Of a stretch of 6,055 nt of DNA, positions 1-6,055 are shown piece by piece. Each line of letters opens with the position of its first letter. Positions within the stretch are counted from its first letter, which is position 1. The DNA is taken from contig JACMOA010000099.1 of the NCBI GenBank assembly GCA_014378225.1, positions 1 to 6,055 of the forward strand. Direction: 5' to 3'. Both the position numbers and the translations under genes were made by a program. Under the pieces are notes generated by a model. That model was not told the DNA's origin and made no database searches. It saw only the letters and a program-made list of their open reading frames with translations. The DNA comes from Deinococcales bacterium. GTDB taxonomy: Bacteria > Deinococcota > Deinococci > Deinococcales > Deinococcaceae.

Positions 1-998
1 CAGTTGGTTTCCCCGTCGCTGGCGACAGACGCAGCAATCACCACTCCGGCTATCACTGCCGCCAGCTCGAAGGGGTTATGCAGCACTAAATCCATCGGCT
101 GACCCACCACCAGCGAAAGCAGCACCAGCAGCGGGGCCACTAGCAGCGCCACCTGAATGGTGCTGCCCAGCGCGATAGTGACGGCGAGGTCCATCTTGTT
201 TTTCATGGCAAACAAAATAGCGCTCGAGTGTTCTGCCGCGTTACCGATGATGGGCAAAATGATGATTCCCACAAAGAATTCGGACATGCCCAGACTGGCA
301 GCCGCTGGCTCGAGCGCCCCTACCAGAAACTCGGACATCAGGGCCACCATCGCAGTTGCACCCAGCAGCACGCCTACCGCAAGGGGGACGCTCCACTTTG
401 CCGTTTCGTGGTGTTCGTCGTCGGCGCTCGAGAGCAAATCCTTGTGGCTGACCAGCGAAAAATAAACATTGGCGGCGTACATCAGAATCAGAATCACAGC
501 GGTGGCAATACTCATAGACAGGTCCACGCTGGCCGGATTCTTTACCCCGGCGTAACCCCTTGCGCCAATATCGAACAGCGCCGGAATCATCAATCCAATC
601 ACGCTTACAAACAGCATCGAGGACAGGATACGGGCGTTTTGAGAATTAAACTTTTGCGTTTTGAACTTAAAGCCGCCCAGCAGCAGGGCCAGACCCAGCA
701 CCAGCAGCAGGTTGCCCAGAATACTTCCGGTAATGCTGGCCTTGACCACCTCGAGCTTTCCAGCCTGCAAGGCAAAGAAGGCGATAATCAACTCTGTAGC
801 GTTGCCGAACGTGGCGTTGAGCAGGCCCCCGATGGCGCTCCCGGTGCGGGTCGCAATCTCCTCGGTGGCACGACCCATCAGCCCTGCCAGGGGCAGAATC
901 GCCAGGGCTGCGGTCCCAAAAATCAGGGTGGGAGAGGCGTGAATAACCCACTCGAGCAGCATGGCAATGGGTACAAAAATCAGCAAATAGTTTAACAT
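1..998 (-). CDS. cax: Ca2+/H+ antiporter, CAX family (C-terminus cut by window edge)
   Basis: Translating the minus strand from ATG at 998 gives 332 residues with no stop before the window edge. Typical bacterial CAX proteins are about 350-370 aa, so only a short C-terminal piece is missing. The protein is almost entirely hydrophobic helices, consistent with an inner-membrane exchanger moving Ca2+ out against H+. The two family signature repeats are visible: GNATE at residues 65-69 (inside LNATFGNATELIIAFFAL) and GNAAEH at 252-257, followed by KNKMDLAVTIALGSTIQ. Their acidic residues (E69, E256) are the expected ion-binding residues. An acidic loop (SADDEHHE, about 191-198) separates the two halves, as is common in the family. 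The start at 998 is chosen because a TACAAT box sits 6 nt upstream; an in-frame ATG at 1016 has no Shine-Dalgarno. It lies 83 bp downstream of sat, with no functional link to sulfate assimilation that I can see. Confidence 0.9.
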   Translation of the reverse strand, partial: MLNYLLIFVPIAMLLEWVIHASPTLIFGTAALAILPLAGLMGRATEEIATRTGSAIGGLLNATFGNATELIIAFFALQAGKLEVVKASITGSILGNLLLVLGLALLLGGFKFKTQKFNSQNARILSSMLFVSVIGLMIPALFDIGARGYAGVKNPASVDLSMSIATAVILILMYAANVYFSLVSHKDLLSSADDEHHETAKWSVPLAVGVLLGATAMVALMSEFLVGALEPAAASLGMSEFFVGIIILPIIGNAAEHSSAILFAMKNKMDLAVTIALGSTIQVALLVAPLLVLLSLVVGQPMDLVLHNPFELAAVIAGVVIAASVASDGETN

Positions 999-1010
999 GA
1001 GAGCATTGTA
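999..1010 (-). promoter_or_regulatory. Leaderless -10 promoter of the CAX gene
   Basis: On the minus strand TACAAT (1010-1005) is followed by the 6-nt spacer GCTCTC and then ATG at 998. A TANNNT box placed this way puts the transcription start at or next to the A of the ATG, the arrangement known for leaderless genes in Deinococcus. There is no Shine-Dalgarno upstream of 998 and no convincing -35 hexamer 16-18 bp further upstream. The box means the antiporter can be expressed independently of sat. Confidence 0.6.
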
Positions 1011-1081
1011 AGCCATCCACTCGAGCGGGGTGGAGGGTTAGATGAGTTTTGGGTCAAGAAAGGTTTGGTGAGAGGGTTTTT

Positions 1082-2227
1082 TCAGCTCGAGTAAGCTGCC
1101 CGCAAGACTTCGGCCACTTCAGGACGGGTGAACTCGAGCGGTAAATTATCCCCGGCACGCAATTTTTCGCGCACCTGCGTACCAGACATCAGCAGGTGAT
1201 GCTCTTTTCCGTGCGGACAGGTGCGGCTCGAGACCAGTTGACCACATTTTTTGCAGTAAAAAGTGTGCTCGAATTTGAGGATTTCGATGCCCAACTCGGC
1301 GCTCGAGAAGGCGTTAAAAATCTCCTGTGCGTCGTAAGTGCCGTAATAGTTTCCCACCCCGGCGTGGTCGCGGCCCACAATGAAGTGGGTGCAGCCGTAA
1401 TTGCGCCTCGAGAGTGCGTGCAAAATGGCTTCACGCGGACCTGCGTAGCGCATGGCGGCGGGGTAAACGCCAAACAGAACCCTTTCCTGCGGATAATAGT
1501 GCTCGAGCAGGGTTTCGTAGGCTTTAACCCGCACATGGGCTGGCACATCGTCGGATTTGGTGCTGCCCACCAGCGGGTTCAGGAACAGCCCGTCCACCTG
1601 CTCGAGCGCCACTTTATGTAGATATTCGTGAGCGCGGTGAATGGGGTTGCGGGTCTGAAAAGCCACCACGGTTTTCCAGCCGCGTGCAGCAAAAATCTCA
1701 CGGGTCTCGAGCGGGGTGTAGTGGTGCTCGGGGTAATCTCCTCTCGAGAGTTTGAGCAGTTTCACTTCTCCAGCCAGATTGAGGTCTCCGCTGTCCATCA
1801 GCGCGGCCACACCGGGATGTGCGGCATCTTCAGTGCGGTACACTTCGCGGGCCTCACTTGCTTTGTCCGGTTTATATTTCTCCGAAATCTCGAGCGTGCC
1901 CACGATTTCGCCTTCAAAGCGCAGGGCAATCAACCCGTTCAGACGTTCAGAATCCTCGAGCGACACGCCCAATGTGATGGGAACGCTCCAGGGCGTGCCG
2001 TCCGCCAAACGCATCTGCTCAATCACGCTCAGGTAATCGGCCTGCCCCAGAAAGCCAGTCAGGGGAGAGTAAACCCCGGTGGCAATCAGCTCGAGGTCGG
2101 CGTATTGACGCGCACTCAGCTCGAGGGCCACGAGAGCCGTAAATTCCTGTGGGTCGCGCTCGAGAATCCCATTGACCAGAGTTCCGCCGAGCGGAGTGGG
2201 AAGAGGATTGATGGTCAAAGAGGTCAT
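1082..2227 (-). CDS. sat: ATP sulfurylase (sulfate adenylyltransferase)
   Basis: This 381-aa cytosolic enzyme makes adenosine 5'-phosphosulfate (APS) and pyrophosphate from ATP and sulfate, the first step of sulfate assimilation. It is the monofunctional Sat/MET3-type enzyme, not the CysD/CysN pair. Visible motifs are the N-terminal PUA-like region ([19 protein letters not shown], about 38-56), the nucleotide-binding [11 protein letters not shown] (191-201), GRDHAGVG (285-292) and SGTQVREKL (348-356). Cysteines C325, C328 and C337, with His at 339, 343 and 344, form a likely zinc site of the kind seen in thermophile and Deinococcota Sat proteins. Length is normal and there is no C-terminal APS-kinase domain; a separate cysC lies upstream. 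The start at 2227 is preceded by GGAG (2238-2235) with a 7-nt spacer. It follows cysH by 151 bp, so it may be read through from the operon or have its own promoter. No hairpin terminator is visible in the 83 bp downstream. Confidence 0.97.
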   Translation of the reverse strand: MTSLTINPLPTPLGGTLVNGILERDPQEFTALVALELSARQYADLELIATGVYSPLTGFLGQADYLSVIEQMRLADGTPWSVPITLGVSLEDSERLNGLIALRFEGEIVGTLEISEKYKPDKASEAREVYRTEDAAHPGVAALMDSGDLNLAGEVKLLKLSRGDYPEHHYTPLETREIFAARGWKTVVAFQTRNPIHRAHEYLHKVALEQVDGLFLNPLVGSTKSDDVPAHVRVKAYETLLEHYYPQERVLFGVYPAAMRYAGPREAILHALSRRNYGCTHFIVGRDHAGVGNYYGTYDAQEIFNAFSSAELGIEILKFEHTFYCKKCGQLVSSRTCPHGKEHHLLMSGTQVREKLRAGDNLPLEFTRPEVAEVLRAAYSS

Positions 2228-2261
2228 TTTTTAGCTCCAGTGTTTTGAGTTTTAGTGTGCT

Positions 2262-2305
2262 GCTCGGGTGTATTGATATTTAAGGGCGTTGGCTCGACTG
2301 TATTG
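2262..2305. repeat. 14-bp direct repeat pair upstream of sat
   Basis: GCTCGGGTGTATTG (2262-2275) and GCTCGACTGTATTG (2292-2305) match at 12 of 14 bases and start 30 bp apart, close to three helical turns. They lie 35-78 bp upstream of the sat start codon, where a transcription factor could bind. An AT-rich segment between them (2275-2283) could hold a -10 box on the minus strand (TATCAA), but no clear -35 is present. The role as operator sites is an inference; no known regulator motif is recognised. Confidence 0.4.
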
Positions 2306-2335
2306 GGTATGGCCTAAACTCCCCAAAAAATCTCA

Positions 2336-2377
2336 TCTGAAGTCTGAAGTCTGGAATCTGATGTCTGGAATCTGAAA
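2336..2377. repeat. Heptanucleotide tandem repeat, six units
   Basis: Six contiguous 7-bp units of consensus TCTGRAR on the plus strand: TCTGAAG, TCTGAAG, TCTGGAA, TCTGATG, TCTGGAA, TCTGAAA. The array starts right next to the cysH stop codon (2379-2381) and fills the first part of the cysH-sat gap. All units point the same way, so it cannot fold into a strong hairpin and does not look like a terminator, although a run of six T follows on the minus strand (2330-2325). Such arrays can change copy number by slippage; here that would alter only spacing in the transcript between cysH and sat. Confidence 0.8.
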
Positions 2378-2378
2378 A

Positions 2379-3068
2379 TCAAACCGCTTTATCCCCCACC
2401 CAAAGTCCGCACTCCACCTTGCCCTTCCCCGCCCAGCGGCCTGCCCGTGCGTCTTCGCCTGAACGTACCGCCCTTGTACAGGGCCAACAGCCCACACTCA
2501 AAAAGCCGTCCCAGTACAGAGGATTCACCGGAAGCCCACGCTCGAGGGCGTAAGACTCCAGCATTTCACGGGTGTAGAAGGCCAGGGGGTTGATGCGGGT
2601 TCGCCTGCCTTTTGTCAACTGGCCGGTTTCCACGAAGTTAATCTCGGCTCGAGTGCTGGCCTGTTCCCTCGAGCGGGCATTCAGTAATGCGCTCGGTCCA
2701 GTTTGCTCGAGGTAGTCGTTTAGCGGCCCGACCTTGCGAGCCGCGCAGCAGCCCTCCACGTCCTCGAGATACTGCGCGGTGTCTGGTAAATGTGCGTTTA
2801 AAGTTTTGAACTCGAGCTGAGGGTAACGCGCTGCCAGAGCGTCACGAGTTTTTAAAGTCTCGGGAAAGTGATAGCCCGTGTCCACGAACAACACCTTGCC
2901 CTGGTATCCCGCTCGAGCGGCAAAATCTAGCAGGACCACGCCGTTGAGATTAAAGGCGCTGGGCATGGTCAGGTCTGGGTAGGTCTGGATGGCCCACCCT
3001 ATAACCTCGAGCGGGGAAGTCTCGGGCGTGAAAGGAGCAGGCTCTACACCCTCCAAAGCGGGGTTCAT
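2379..3068 (-). CDS. cysH: Fe-S type APS/PAPS reductase
   Basis: Predicted 229-aa cytosolic reductase that converts APS (or PAPS) to sulfite and AMP (or PAP), using thioredoxin or a similar donor. The fold is an ATP-pyrophosphatase-type PAPS reductase: [11 protein letters not shown] at 39-49, [12 protein letters not shown] at 61-72, and the substrate-contacting [10 protein letters not shown] at 132-141. Paired cysteines CC at 107-108 and CxxC at 194-197 (GCWPCTRAV) are the ligands of a [4Fe-4S] cluster, which places it with the plant/Pseudomonas/Bacillus type that can act on APS. The catalytic cysteine is C220 in KVECGLW; most relatives have His where W223 stands. The start at 3068 is chosen because it gives an ATGA overlap with cysC. 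A longer in-frame reading from 3119 adds 17 residues that only restate cysC codons in another frame. Length is normal. Confidence 0.95.
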   Translation of the reverse strand: MNPALEGVEPAPFTPETSPLEVIGWAIQTYPDLTMPSAFNLNGVVLLDFAARAGYQGKVLFVDTGYHFPETLKTRDALAARYPQLEFKTLNAHLPDTAQYLEDVEGCCAARKVGPLNDYLEQTGPSALLNARSREQASTRAEINFVETGQLTKGRRTRINPLAFYTREMLESYALERGLPVNPLYWDGFLSVGCWPCTRAVRSGEDARAGRWAGKGKVECGLWVGDKAV

Positions 3069-3613
3069 GCGCCTACGGCCTCGCGCACACCCAACGCACC
3101 TAGCAGCTTTGATACGCACTCAGACACGCTCGAGCGGTCTGTTCGCAGGTGCAGGTCAGGACTCAGTGGAGCCTCGTAAGGGTCTGAAACCCCGGTAAAG
3201 TGCGCGATTTCTCCAGCGATGGCCTTCAGATAAAGCCCTTTCACGTCGCGCCTCGTCACGGTCTCGAGGGAGGCGTCCACAAAAACCTCGAGCTTGCGCG
3301 GATACCCGGCCAGAACCTCGTCGCGGGTGTCGCGGTAGGGACTGATGGCGCTGACCAGTACGGTGACGCCGTGCTGCGCCAGCAATCCGGCCACGAACCC
3401 AATCCGGCGCACGTTGGTGTCGCGGTCTTCTTTAGAAAACCCCAGACCTTTGCTGAGGTTTTCGCGCACTAAATCGCCGTCCAGAATCTGAACTTTACGC
3501 CCTTCTTCGAGCAGTTTCCCCTCGAGCGCACTCACCAGCGTGGTTTTACCTGCCCCCGAAAGCCCGGTGAACCAGACGACCTGTCCTTCTTGTCCCCTCG
3601 AGTGTAAGTTCAT
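3065..3613 (-). CDS. cysC: APS kinase
   Basis: This 182-aa kinase phosphorylates the 3'-hydroxyl of APS to make PAPS. The P-loop GLSGAGKTT is at 17-25, DGD at 45-47, the family signature [17 protein letters not shown] at 59-75, SAISPYR at 88-94 (with the conserved serine), FVDASLE at 111-117, KGLYLKA at 125-131 and [11 protein letters not shown] at 139-149. All are intact and length is typical for a stand-alone CysC. Its ATG overlaps the stop of the sulfite reductase gene (ATGA, 3613-3610), and its stop overlaps the cysH start (ATGA, 3068-3065), so the three genes are probably translationally coupled. If CysH uses APS directly, PAPS from CysC would serve sulfation or a parallel route; which one cannot be decided from this window. 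Confidence 0.97.
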   Translation of the reverse strand: MNLHSRGQEGQVVWFTGLSGAGKTTLVSALEGKLLEEGRKVQILDGDLVRENLSKGLGFSKEDRDTNVRRIGFVAGLLAQHGVTVLVSAISPYRDTRDEVLAGYPRKLEVFVDASLETVTRRDVKGLYLKAIAGEIAHFTGVSDPYEAPLSPDLHLRTDRSSVSECVSKLLGALGVREAVGA

Positions 3614-5199
3614 GCCAGGACCGCCTCTTTTACAGGTTTAGCAAGAATGACGTCTGGAGAAAAACGCTCTGCGCCCACGCGGTCTACAAAATCGGTGAAA
3701 CTTTCGAGCGTCCCCTTTTCACGTTCAAACTGCTCGAGCACGCCGTTCACGTACTCCTGAAGTTGCGCGGCGGGAATGCGGCCCTTGAGCTTTGCTCCCA
3801 GACGCTGTGCAGCGCCTAACGAGCCGCCCAGATGAACCTGAAACACTTCCTCGCCCAGGTGGTTTGCGCCCATAAAGCCCAAATCTGCCACCTGATAGCG
3901 GGTGCAGGCGTTGGAACATCCGGTCAGGTTGATGGTTACTGGAACGTCTAAACCTTCAAATTTGCTCTCGAGCGCGTCAATCAATGAAGCGGTGCGGGCT
4001 TTGGTCTCGGTGAGGGCTAGCCTACAAAACTGGTTTCCGGTACAGGCGATGGTGGTTCCGCGCAGCGTGGTTTTGGGAGCCAGCTCCAGGCCCTCGAGCG
4101 CTTTTGTAACGGCTTCCAGGTCTGGAGCGGTAATATTAGGAATCAGCATGTTCTGGTACGCGGTGGTGCGAATCTCCCCGCTGCCGTATTGCTCGACCAA
4201 ATCTGCCAGTGCTCGAGCATTATCTGGCGAGATGCGGCCCACCGTGGTTGCTACGGTCAGGTAAAAACGCCCATCTTTCTGCGGATTGATGCCCAGCACG
4301 TCCACGCCGCCGTTGGGGGCCACGGGCGCGGCGGGTCCACGCTCGAGGGTACGACCCAGATACTCAGTTTCCACAATCTCGAGGAACTTTTCTGGCCCCA
4401 AATCCTTGAGCAGATACTTCAAGCGGCTCTGCTTGCGGTTTTTGCGGTACCCGTGGTCACGGTAAGCACCCGTGATGGCGTGCATCACTTCGAGCACTTC
4501 CTCGGGGGCAATGAACACACCCAGACGCCTCGCTAAAAAGGCCACTGCGCCCAGACCGCCGCCCACCCAAACGTCAAAGCCCACCCGTTTTTGACCGTCT
4601 GGTCCGTCTATTTCGTGGGCCAGAAAACTGAGGTCGTTAATCAGGTGAATCCCCTCGAGCTGAGGGGTTCCGGTAATGCTGACCTTGTACTTGCGCGGTA
4701 GGTCCTGGTAGGCTGGGTTTCCCGAGAAAGTGGCGTCCATTTCTCTGGATAAGGCGTTCACATCAAATACTTCTCTGGCGTCCAGACCCGCAATCGGGCT
4801 GGTGATGATGGCCCGCACGGTGTCGCCGCAGGCCCCACGGGTGTGCAGCCCGACGGCCTCGAGCCGGTCAAAAATTTCGGGGATATTCTCGAGCCGCAGA
4901 TAGTGAAACTGAAACGCCTGACGGTCAGAAACGTCCAGAAAGCCGCGCCCAAAGTCGTCGGCAATTTGGGCAACCACGCGCAGCGCAGCACCCGATAGAG
5001 CGCCCCCCGGCACTTTGACCCGCAGCATGAGAAAGTTTTCTTCCTGGGGCCGCTGAGGATAGATGCCGTACCACTTATACAAATCCAGCTCACCCTCGGG
5101 AATTTGCTCTATGCCCTCACTCGAGTAACGGTGAATGTCGGCTAGAACGGCTTCAAAAGGGGGTTTGGCTTTTTTTAGAGTCTCGATATCGCTGCTCAT
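3610..5199 (-). CDS. sir: Siroheme/[4Fe-4S] sulfite reductase (ferredoxin-type nitrite/sulfite reductase family)
   Basis: This 529-aa enzyme would carry out the six-electron reduction of sulfite to sulfide. It has the two tandem ferredoxin-like plus catalytic half-domains of the family. Cluster and siroheme ligands are CTGNQFC (C386, C392) followed by GCSNACTR (C428, C432). Substrate/siroheme-contacting basic residues are expected at LPRKYK (167-172) and in the RGACGDTVR segment (121-129). [10 protein letters not shown] (208-217) is also characteristic. The family also contains nitrite reductases; placement with cysC, cysH and sat makes sulfite the likely substrate. No flavoprotein (CysJ) partner is adjacent, so ferredoxin is the likely electron donor. 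The start at 5199 has a strong Shine-Dalgarno, GAGGTG (5213-5208), with an 8-nt spacer. It is the first gene of the operon. Confidence 0.94.
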   Translation of the reverse strand: MSSDIETLKKAKPPFEAVLADIHRYSSEGIEQIPEGELDLYKWYGIYPQRPQEENFLMLRVKVPGGALSGAALRVVAQIADDFGRGFLDVSDRQAFQFHYLRLENIPEIFDRLEAVGLHTRGACGDTVRAIITSPIAGLDAREVFDVNALSREMDATFSGNPAYQDLPRKYKVSITGTPQLEGIHLINDLSFLAHEIDGPDGQKRVGFDVWVGGGLGAVAFLARRLGVFIAPEEVLEVMHAITGAYRDHGYRKNRKQSRLKYLLKDLGPEKFLEIVETEYLGRTLERGPAAPVAPNGGVDVLGINPQKDGRFYLTVATTVGRISPDNARALADLVEQYGSGEIRTTAYQNMLIPNITAPDLEAVTKALEGLELAPKTTLRGTTIACTGNQFCRLALTETKARTASLIDALESKFEGLDVPVTINLTGCSNACTRYQVADLGFMGANHLGEEVFQVHLGGSLGAAQRLGAKLKGRIPAAQLQEYVNGVLEQFEREKGTLESFTDFVDRVGAERFSPDVILAKPVKEAVLA

Positions 5200-5205
5200 G
5201 TTAGG

Positions 5206-5213
5206 TTCACCTC
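5206..5213 (-). promoter_or_regulatory. Shine-Dalgarno of sulfite reductase gene
   Basis: The minus strand reads GAGGTGAA ending 6 nt before the ATG at 5199. It is the best ribosome binding site in the window and fixes this start. It contrasts with the CAX and Uma2 genes, which have no such site and look leaderless. Confidence 0.8.
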
Positions 5214-5225
5214 GTACTAAGTGAC

Positions 5226-5265
5226 AAAGATTGTAATCTTTTCAAACTACCAGAATTGTAATCTT
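5226..5265 (-). promoter_or_regulatory. Palindrome plus diverged second copy in the sulfate operon promoter region
   Basis: AAAGATTGTAATCTTT (5226-5241) is a perfect 7-bp inverted repeat around a GT/AC centre. A second copy, AGAATTGTAATCTT (5252-5265), shares the core ATTGTAATCTT but has an imperfect left arm. The centres are 25 bp apart. On the minus strand each copy contains TACAAT (5235-5230 and 5260-5255), a good -10 hexamer; the nearer one would start transcription at about 5223 and give a leader of about 24 nt carrying the Shine-Dalgarno. Neither has a good -35. A dimeric regulator binding here, overlapping the -10, would control the operon. The identity of the regulator is unknown; I do not recognise the motif. 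Confidence 0.6.
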
Positions 5266-5294
5266 GTCTAGATGCACGCTCGAGAGGATATGAG

Positions 5295-5321
5295 AAAAGA
5301 GCGCATGGTCAGCGCCCTTTT
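5295..5321 (-). terminator. Rho-independent terminator of the Uma2 gene
   Basis: The minus strand reads AAAAGGGCGC, a 7-nt loop (TGACCAT), then GCGCTCTTTT followed by CTC. This is a 10-bp stem with one G-U pair, ending in a short T run. It begins about 22 nt after the Uma2 stop codon (5343-5345) and lies upstream of the sulfate operon promoter, so it separates the two transcription units. The A/T flanks are similar on the other strand, so weak bidirectional action is possible. Confidence 0.75.
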
Positions 5322-5342
5322 GGTTCCAACTCGAGTTTATTT

Positions 5343-5909
5343 TTACCACCACTGAATTTCTACGCCTGGAAACTCGAGCAGGGTGGCAAACTCGCCCTCG
5401 AGTAGAATTTTCTTGCTGCGGTACTCCTCAAGGTGAGGGTCGCGGTACACCTCAAGCTGATTTTTCTTGACATCCAGAATCCAATATTCAGAAATCCCAT
5501 GACGGGCGTAAAGCAGGGTCTTCAAAGTACGGTCCTTGTTCAGGGTTGCGTCACTCACTTCAACCACTAAAACGATTTCCTCTGGCAGCGGAATCTTACC
5601 CGTGTAGCGTTCACGCCGAATGACGGTCAAATCTGGCTGGGGAAAGCTGAACCGTTCTCCAATGGCGATGGGGTTCTGGGGGGATACCATCACCACGCTC
5701 GAGAGTTTGAATATCAGCTCATTAGTTAGCCGGGTGACACCTGCATAGTGACCATCGAAGATAGGACTCAAGGGGTAAATCACTCCTTCTAACAGTTCAA
5801 AATGCTGGTCTTGTGGCAAAACATCGGTCTCGAGCATGTGAAGAAATTGCTCTACCGTAAAGACATAAGGCAAGTTCAATTCGATAGGACGGGTCTCGAG
5901 GAGCGTCAT
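5343..5909 (-). CDS. Uma2 family (DUF820) putative PD-(D/E)XK nuclease
   Basis: Predicted 188-aa soluble protein of the Uma2/DUF820 family, a restriction-endonuclease-like fold that is expanded in Cyanobacteria and Deinococcota and whose cellular role is largely unknown. Order of motifs: LPQDQHFELLEGVIY (31-45) with the conserved acidic E38/E41; QPDLTVI (91-97) carrying the catalytic-type D93; LVVEVSDATLNKDRTLK (114-130) with E117, K125 and K130; then YARHGISEYWILDVKKNQLEVYRDP (134-158), the family's most recognisable stretch. The nuclease core residues are all present, so it is not visibly inactivated. The start at 5909 is supported by a leaderless promoter. It is monocistronic, closed by a hairpin, with no toxin or antitoxin partner visible. 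The name says family only; activity and target are not known. Confidence 0.9.
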   Translation of the reverse strand: MTLLETRPIELNLPYVFTVEQFLHMLETDVLPQDQHFELLEGVIYPLSPIFDGHYAGVTRLTNELIFKLSSVVMVSPQNPIAIGERFSFPQPDLTVIRRERYTGKIPLPEEIVLVVEVSDATLNKDRTLKTLLYARHGISEYWILDVKKNQLEVYRDPHLEEYRSKKILLEGEFATLLEFPGVEIQWW

Positions 5910-5921
5910 GAAGAAAGTATA
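5910..5921 (-). promoter_or_regulatory. Leaderless -10 promoter of the Uma2 gene
   Basis: On the minus strand TATACT (5921-5916) is followed by the 6-nt spacer TTCTTC and then ATG at 5909. This is the same geometry as the CAX gene promoter. No Shine-Dalgarno and no recognisable -35 are present. The 134 bp further upstream (5922-6055) hold two CTCGAG sites and no gene that I can support. Confidence 0.65.
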
Positions 5922-6055
5922 CCACCCCTACTCGCTCGAGCAGTTCAGTTTTGCTGTCTCAATGCGTTTGTCCCAGTGCGTTTTGTGCGCCCTCGAGCAG
6001 CTTGAGGTCAAAAGTTAGAAACTCTACTTGTAACTACTCAGCAGGGTGTATTCAG

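Larger units (their letters stand above)
223..5997. repeat. Highly iterated palindrome CTCGAG, about 52 copies dispersed
   Basis: By hand count CTCGAG occurs about 52 times; first copy 223-228, last 5992-5997. Copies per region: cax 5, sat 14, cysH 8, cysC 5, sulfite reductase 10, Uma2 5, intergenic 5 (1020, 5279, 5330, 5935, 5992). Coding density (47 in about 5.5 kb) equals non-coding density (5 in about 0.5 kb). In genes 32 copies are in phase as Leu-Glu codons, 12 read as Ser-Ser or Ser-Arg, and 3 put CGA (Arg) in frame. There is no fixed flanking base and no fixed spacing, so it is not a CRISPR or transposable repeat. Near variants are few: TTCGAG/CTCGAA appears about 5 times in total. 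Confidence 0.9.

Noticed and set aside
228..995. 255-aa plus-strand open frame
   Set aside because: It lies antisense to the CAX gene, whose translation shows clear family motifs; the plus-strand protein is Gln/His-rich low-complexity with no recognisable domain.
1011..1081. Terminator between sat and the CAX gene
   Set aside because: No inverted repeat followed by a T run on the minus strand; the A/C-rich stretch does not fold.
1628..2248. 206-aa plus-strand open frame over sat
   Set aside because: Antisense shadow of the ATP sulfurylase gene; no ribosome binding site or family motif.
2165..2540. Longest stretch without CTCGAG (376 bp)
   Set aside because: With a mean spacing of about 116 bp, one or two gaps this long are expected by chance among 50 intervals.
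3069..3119. 17-residue N-terminal extension of cysH
   Set aside because: It lies wholly inside cysC in another frame; the ATGA overlap at 3065-3068 gives the natural start.
5945..5986. Three imperfect 14-nt units resembling TCAGTTTTGCTGTC upstream of Uma2
   Set aside because: Adjacent units match at only 8-9 of 14 positions, which is too weak to call a repeat.
223..5997. CTCGAG copies as a CRISPR or mobile-element repeat
   Set aside because: Six bases with irregular spacing and unrelated flanks, embedded in intact genes; no spacers, no terminal repeats, no transposase.
6024..6053. Possible C-terminal tail of an upstream minus-strand gene (EYTLLSSYK, stop at 6024-6026)
   Set aside because: Only nine codons are visible and any frame would end by chance in this length; cannot be supported.

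Overview
The window looks like chromosomal DNA from a member of the Deinococcota (Deinococcus or a near relative) with moderate to high GC. Three things point that way: the protein families and their sequence style, two genes that appear to be transcribed without a leader (a TANNNT -10 box exactly 6 nt before the ATG), and an expanded-type Uma2 gene. The placement is an inference and not a database result. All six genes I can support lie on the minus strand. The plus-strand open frames are antisense shadows.

In transcription order (right to left): 5910-6055 is a non-coding upstream stretch ending in the leaderless promoter of a Uma2-family (DUF820) gene (5343-5909), which is closed by a rho-independent hairpin at 5295-5321. 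Next comes a short regulatory region (5200-5294) with a near-perfect palindrome, a diverged second copy, and a strong Shine-Dalgarno. It drives an assimilatory sulfate-reduction operon: a siroheme/[4Fe-4S] sulfite reductase (3610-5199), APS kinase cysC (3065-3613) and an Fe-S type APS/PAPS reductase cysH (2379-3068), joined by two ATGA stop/start overlaps. After a 151-bp gap holding a heptanucleotide repeat array and a 14-bp direct repeat comes sat, ATP sulfurylase (1082-2227). A Ca2+/H+ antiporter of the CAX family (1-998, cut by the window edge) follows with its own leaderless promoter.

Together Sat activates sulfate to APS, CysH reduces APS to sulfite, and the siroheme enzyme reduces sulfite to sulfide for cysteine synthesis. 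CysC would turn APS into PAPS, a branch not strictly needed if CysH uses APS. No sulfate transporter, siroheme synthase or regulator gene is present here.

The most striking signal is not a gene. The palindrome CTCGAG occurs about 52 times in 6055 bp (one per ~116 bp; about 1.5 expected for a random hexamer). Coding and intergenic DNA have the same density, all three codon phases are used, and one-base variants are rare. This resembles the HIP1 highly iterated palindrome of cyanobacteria, but with a different word, and suggests genome-wide selection or mutational maintenance of this hexamer in the source organism.
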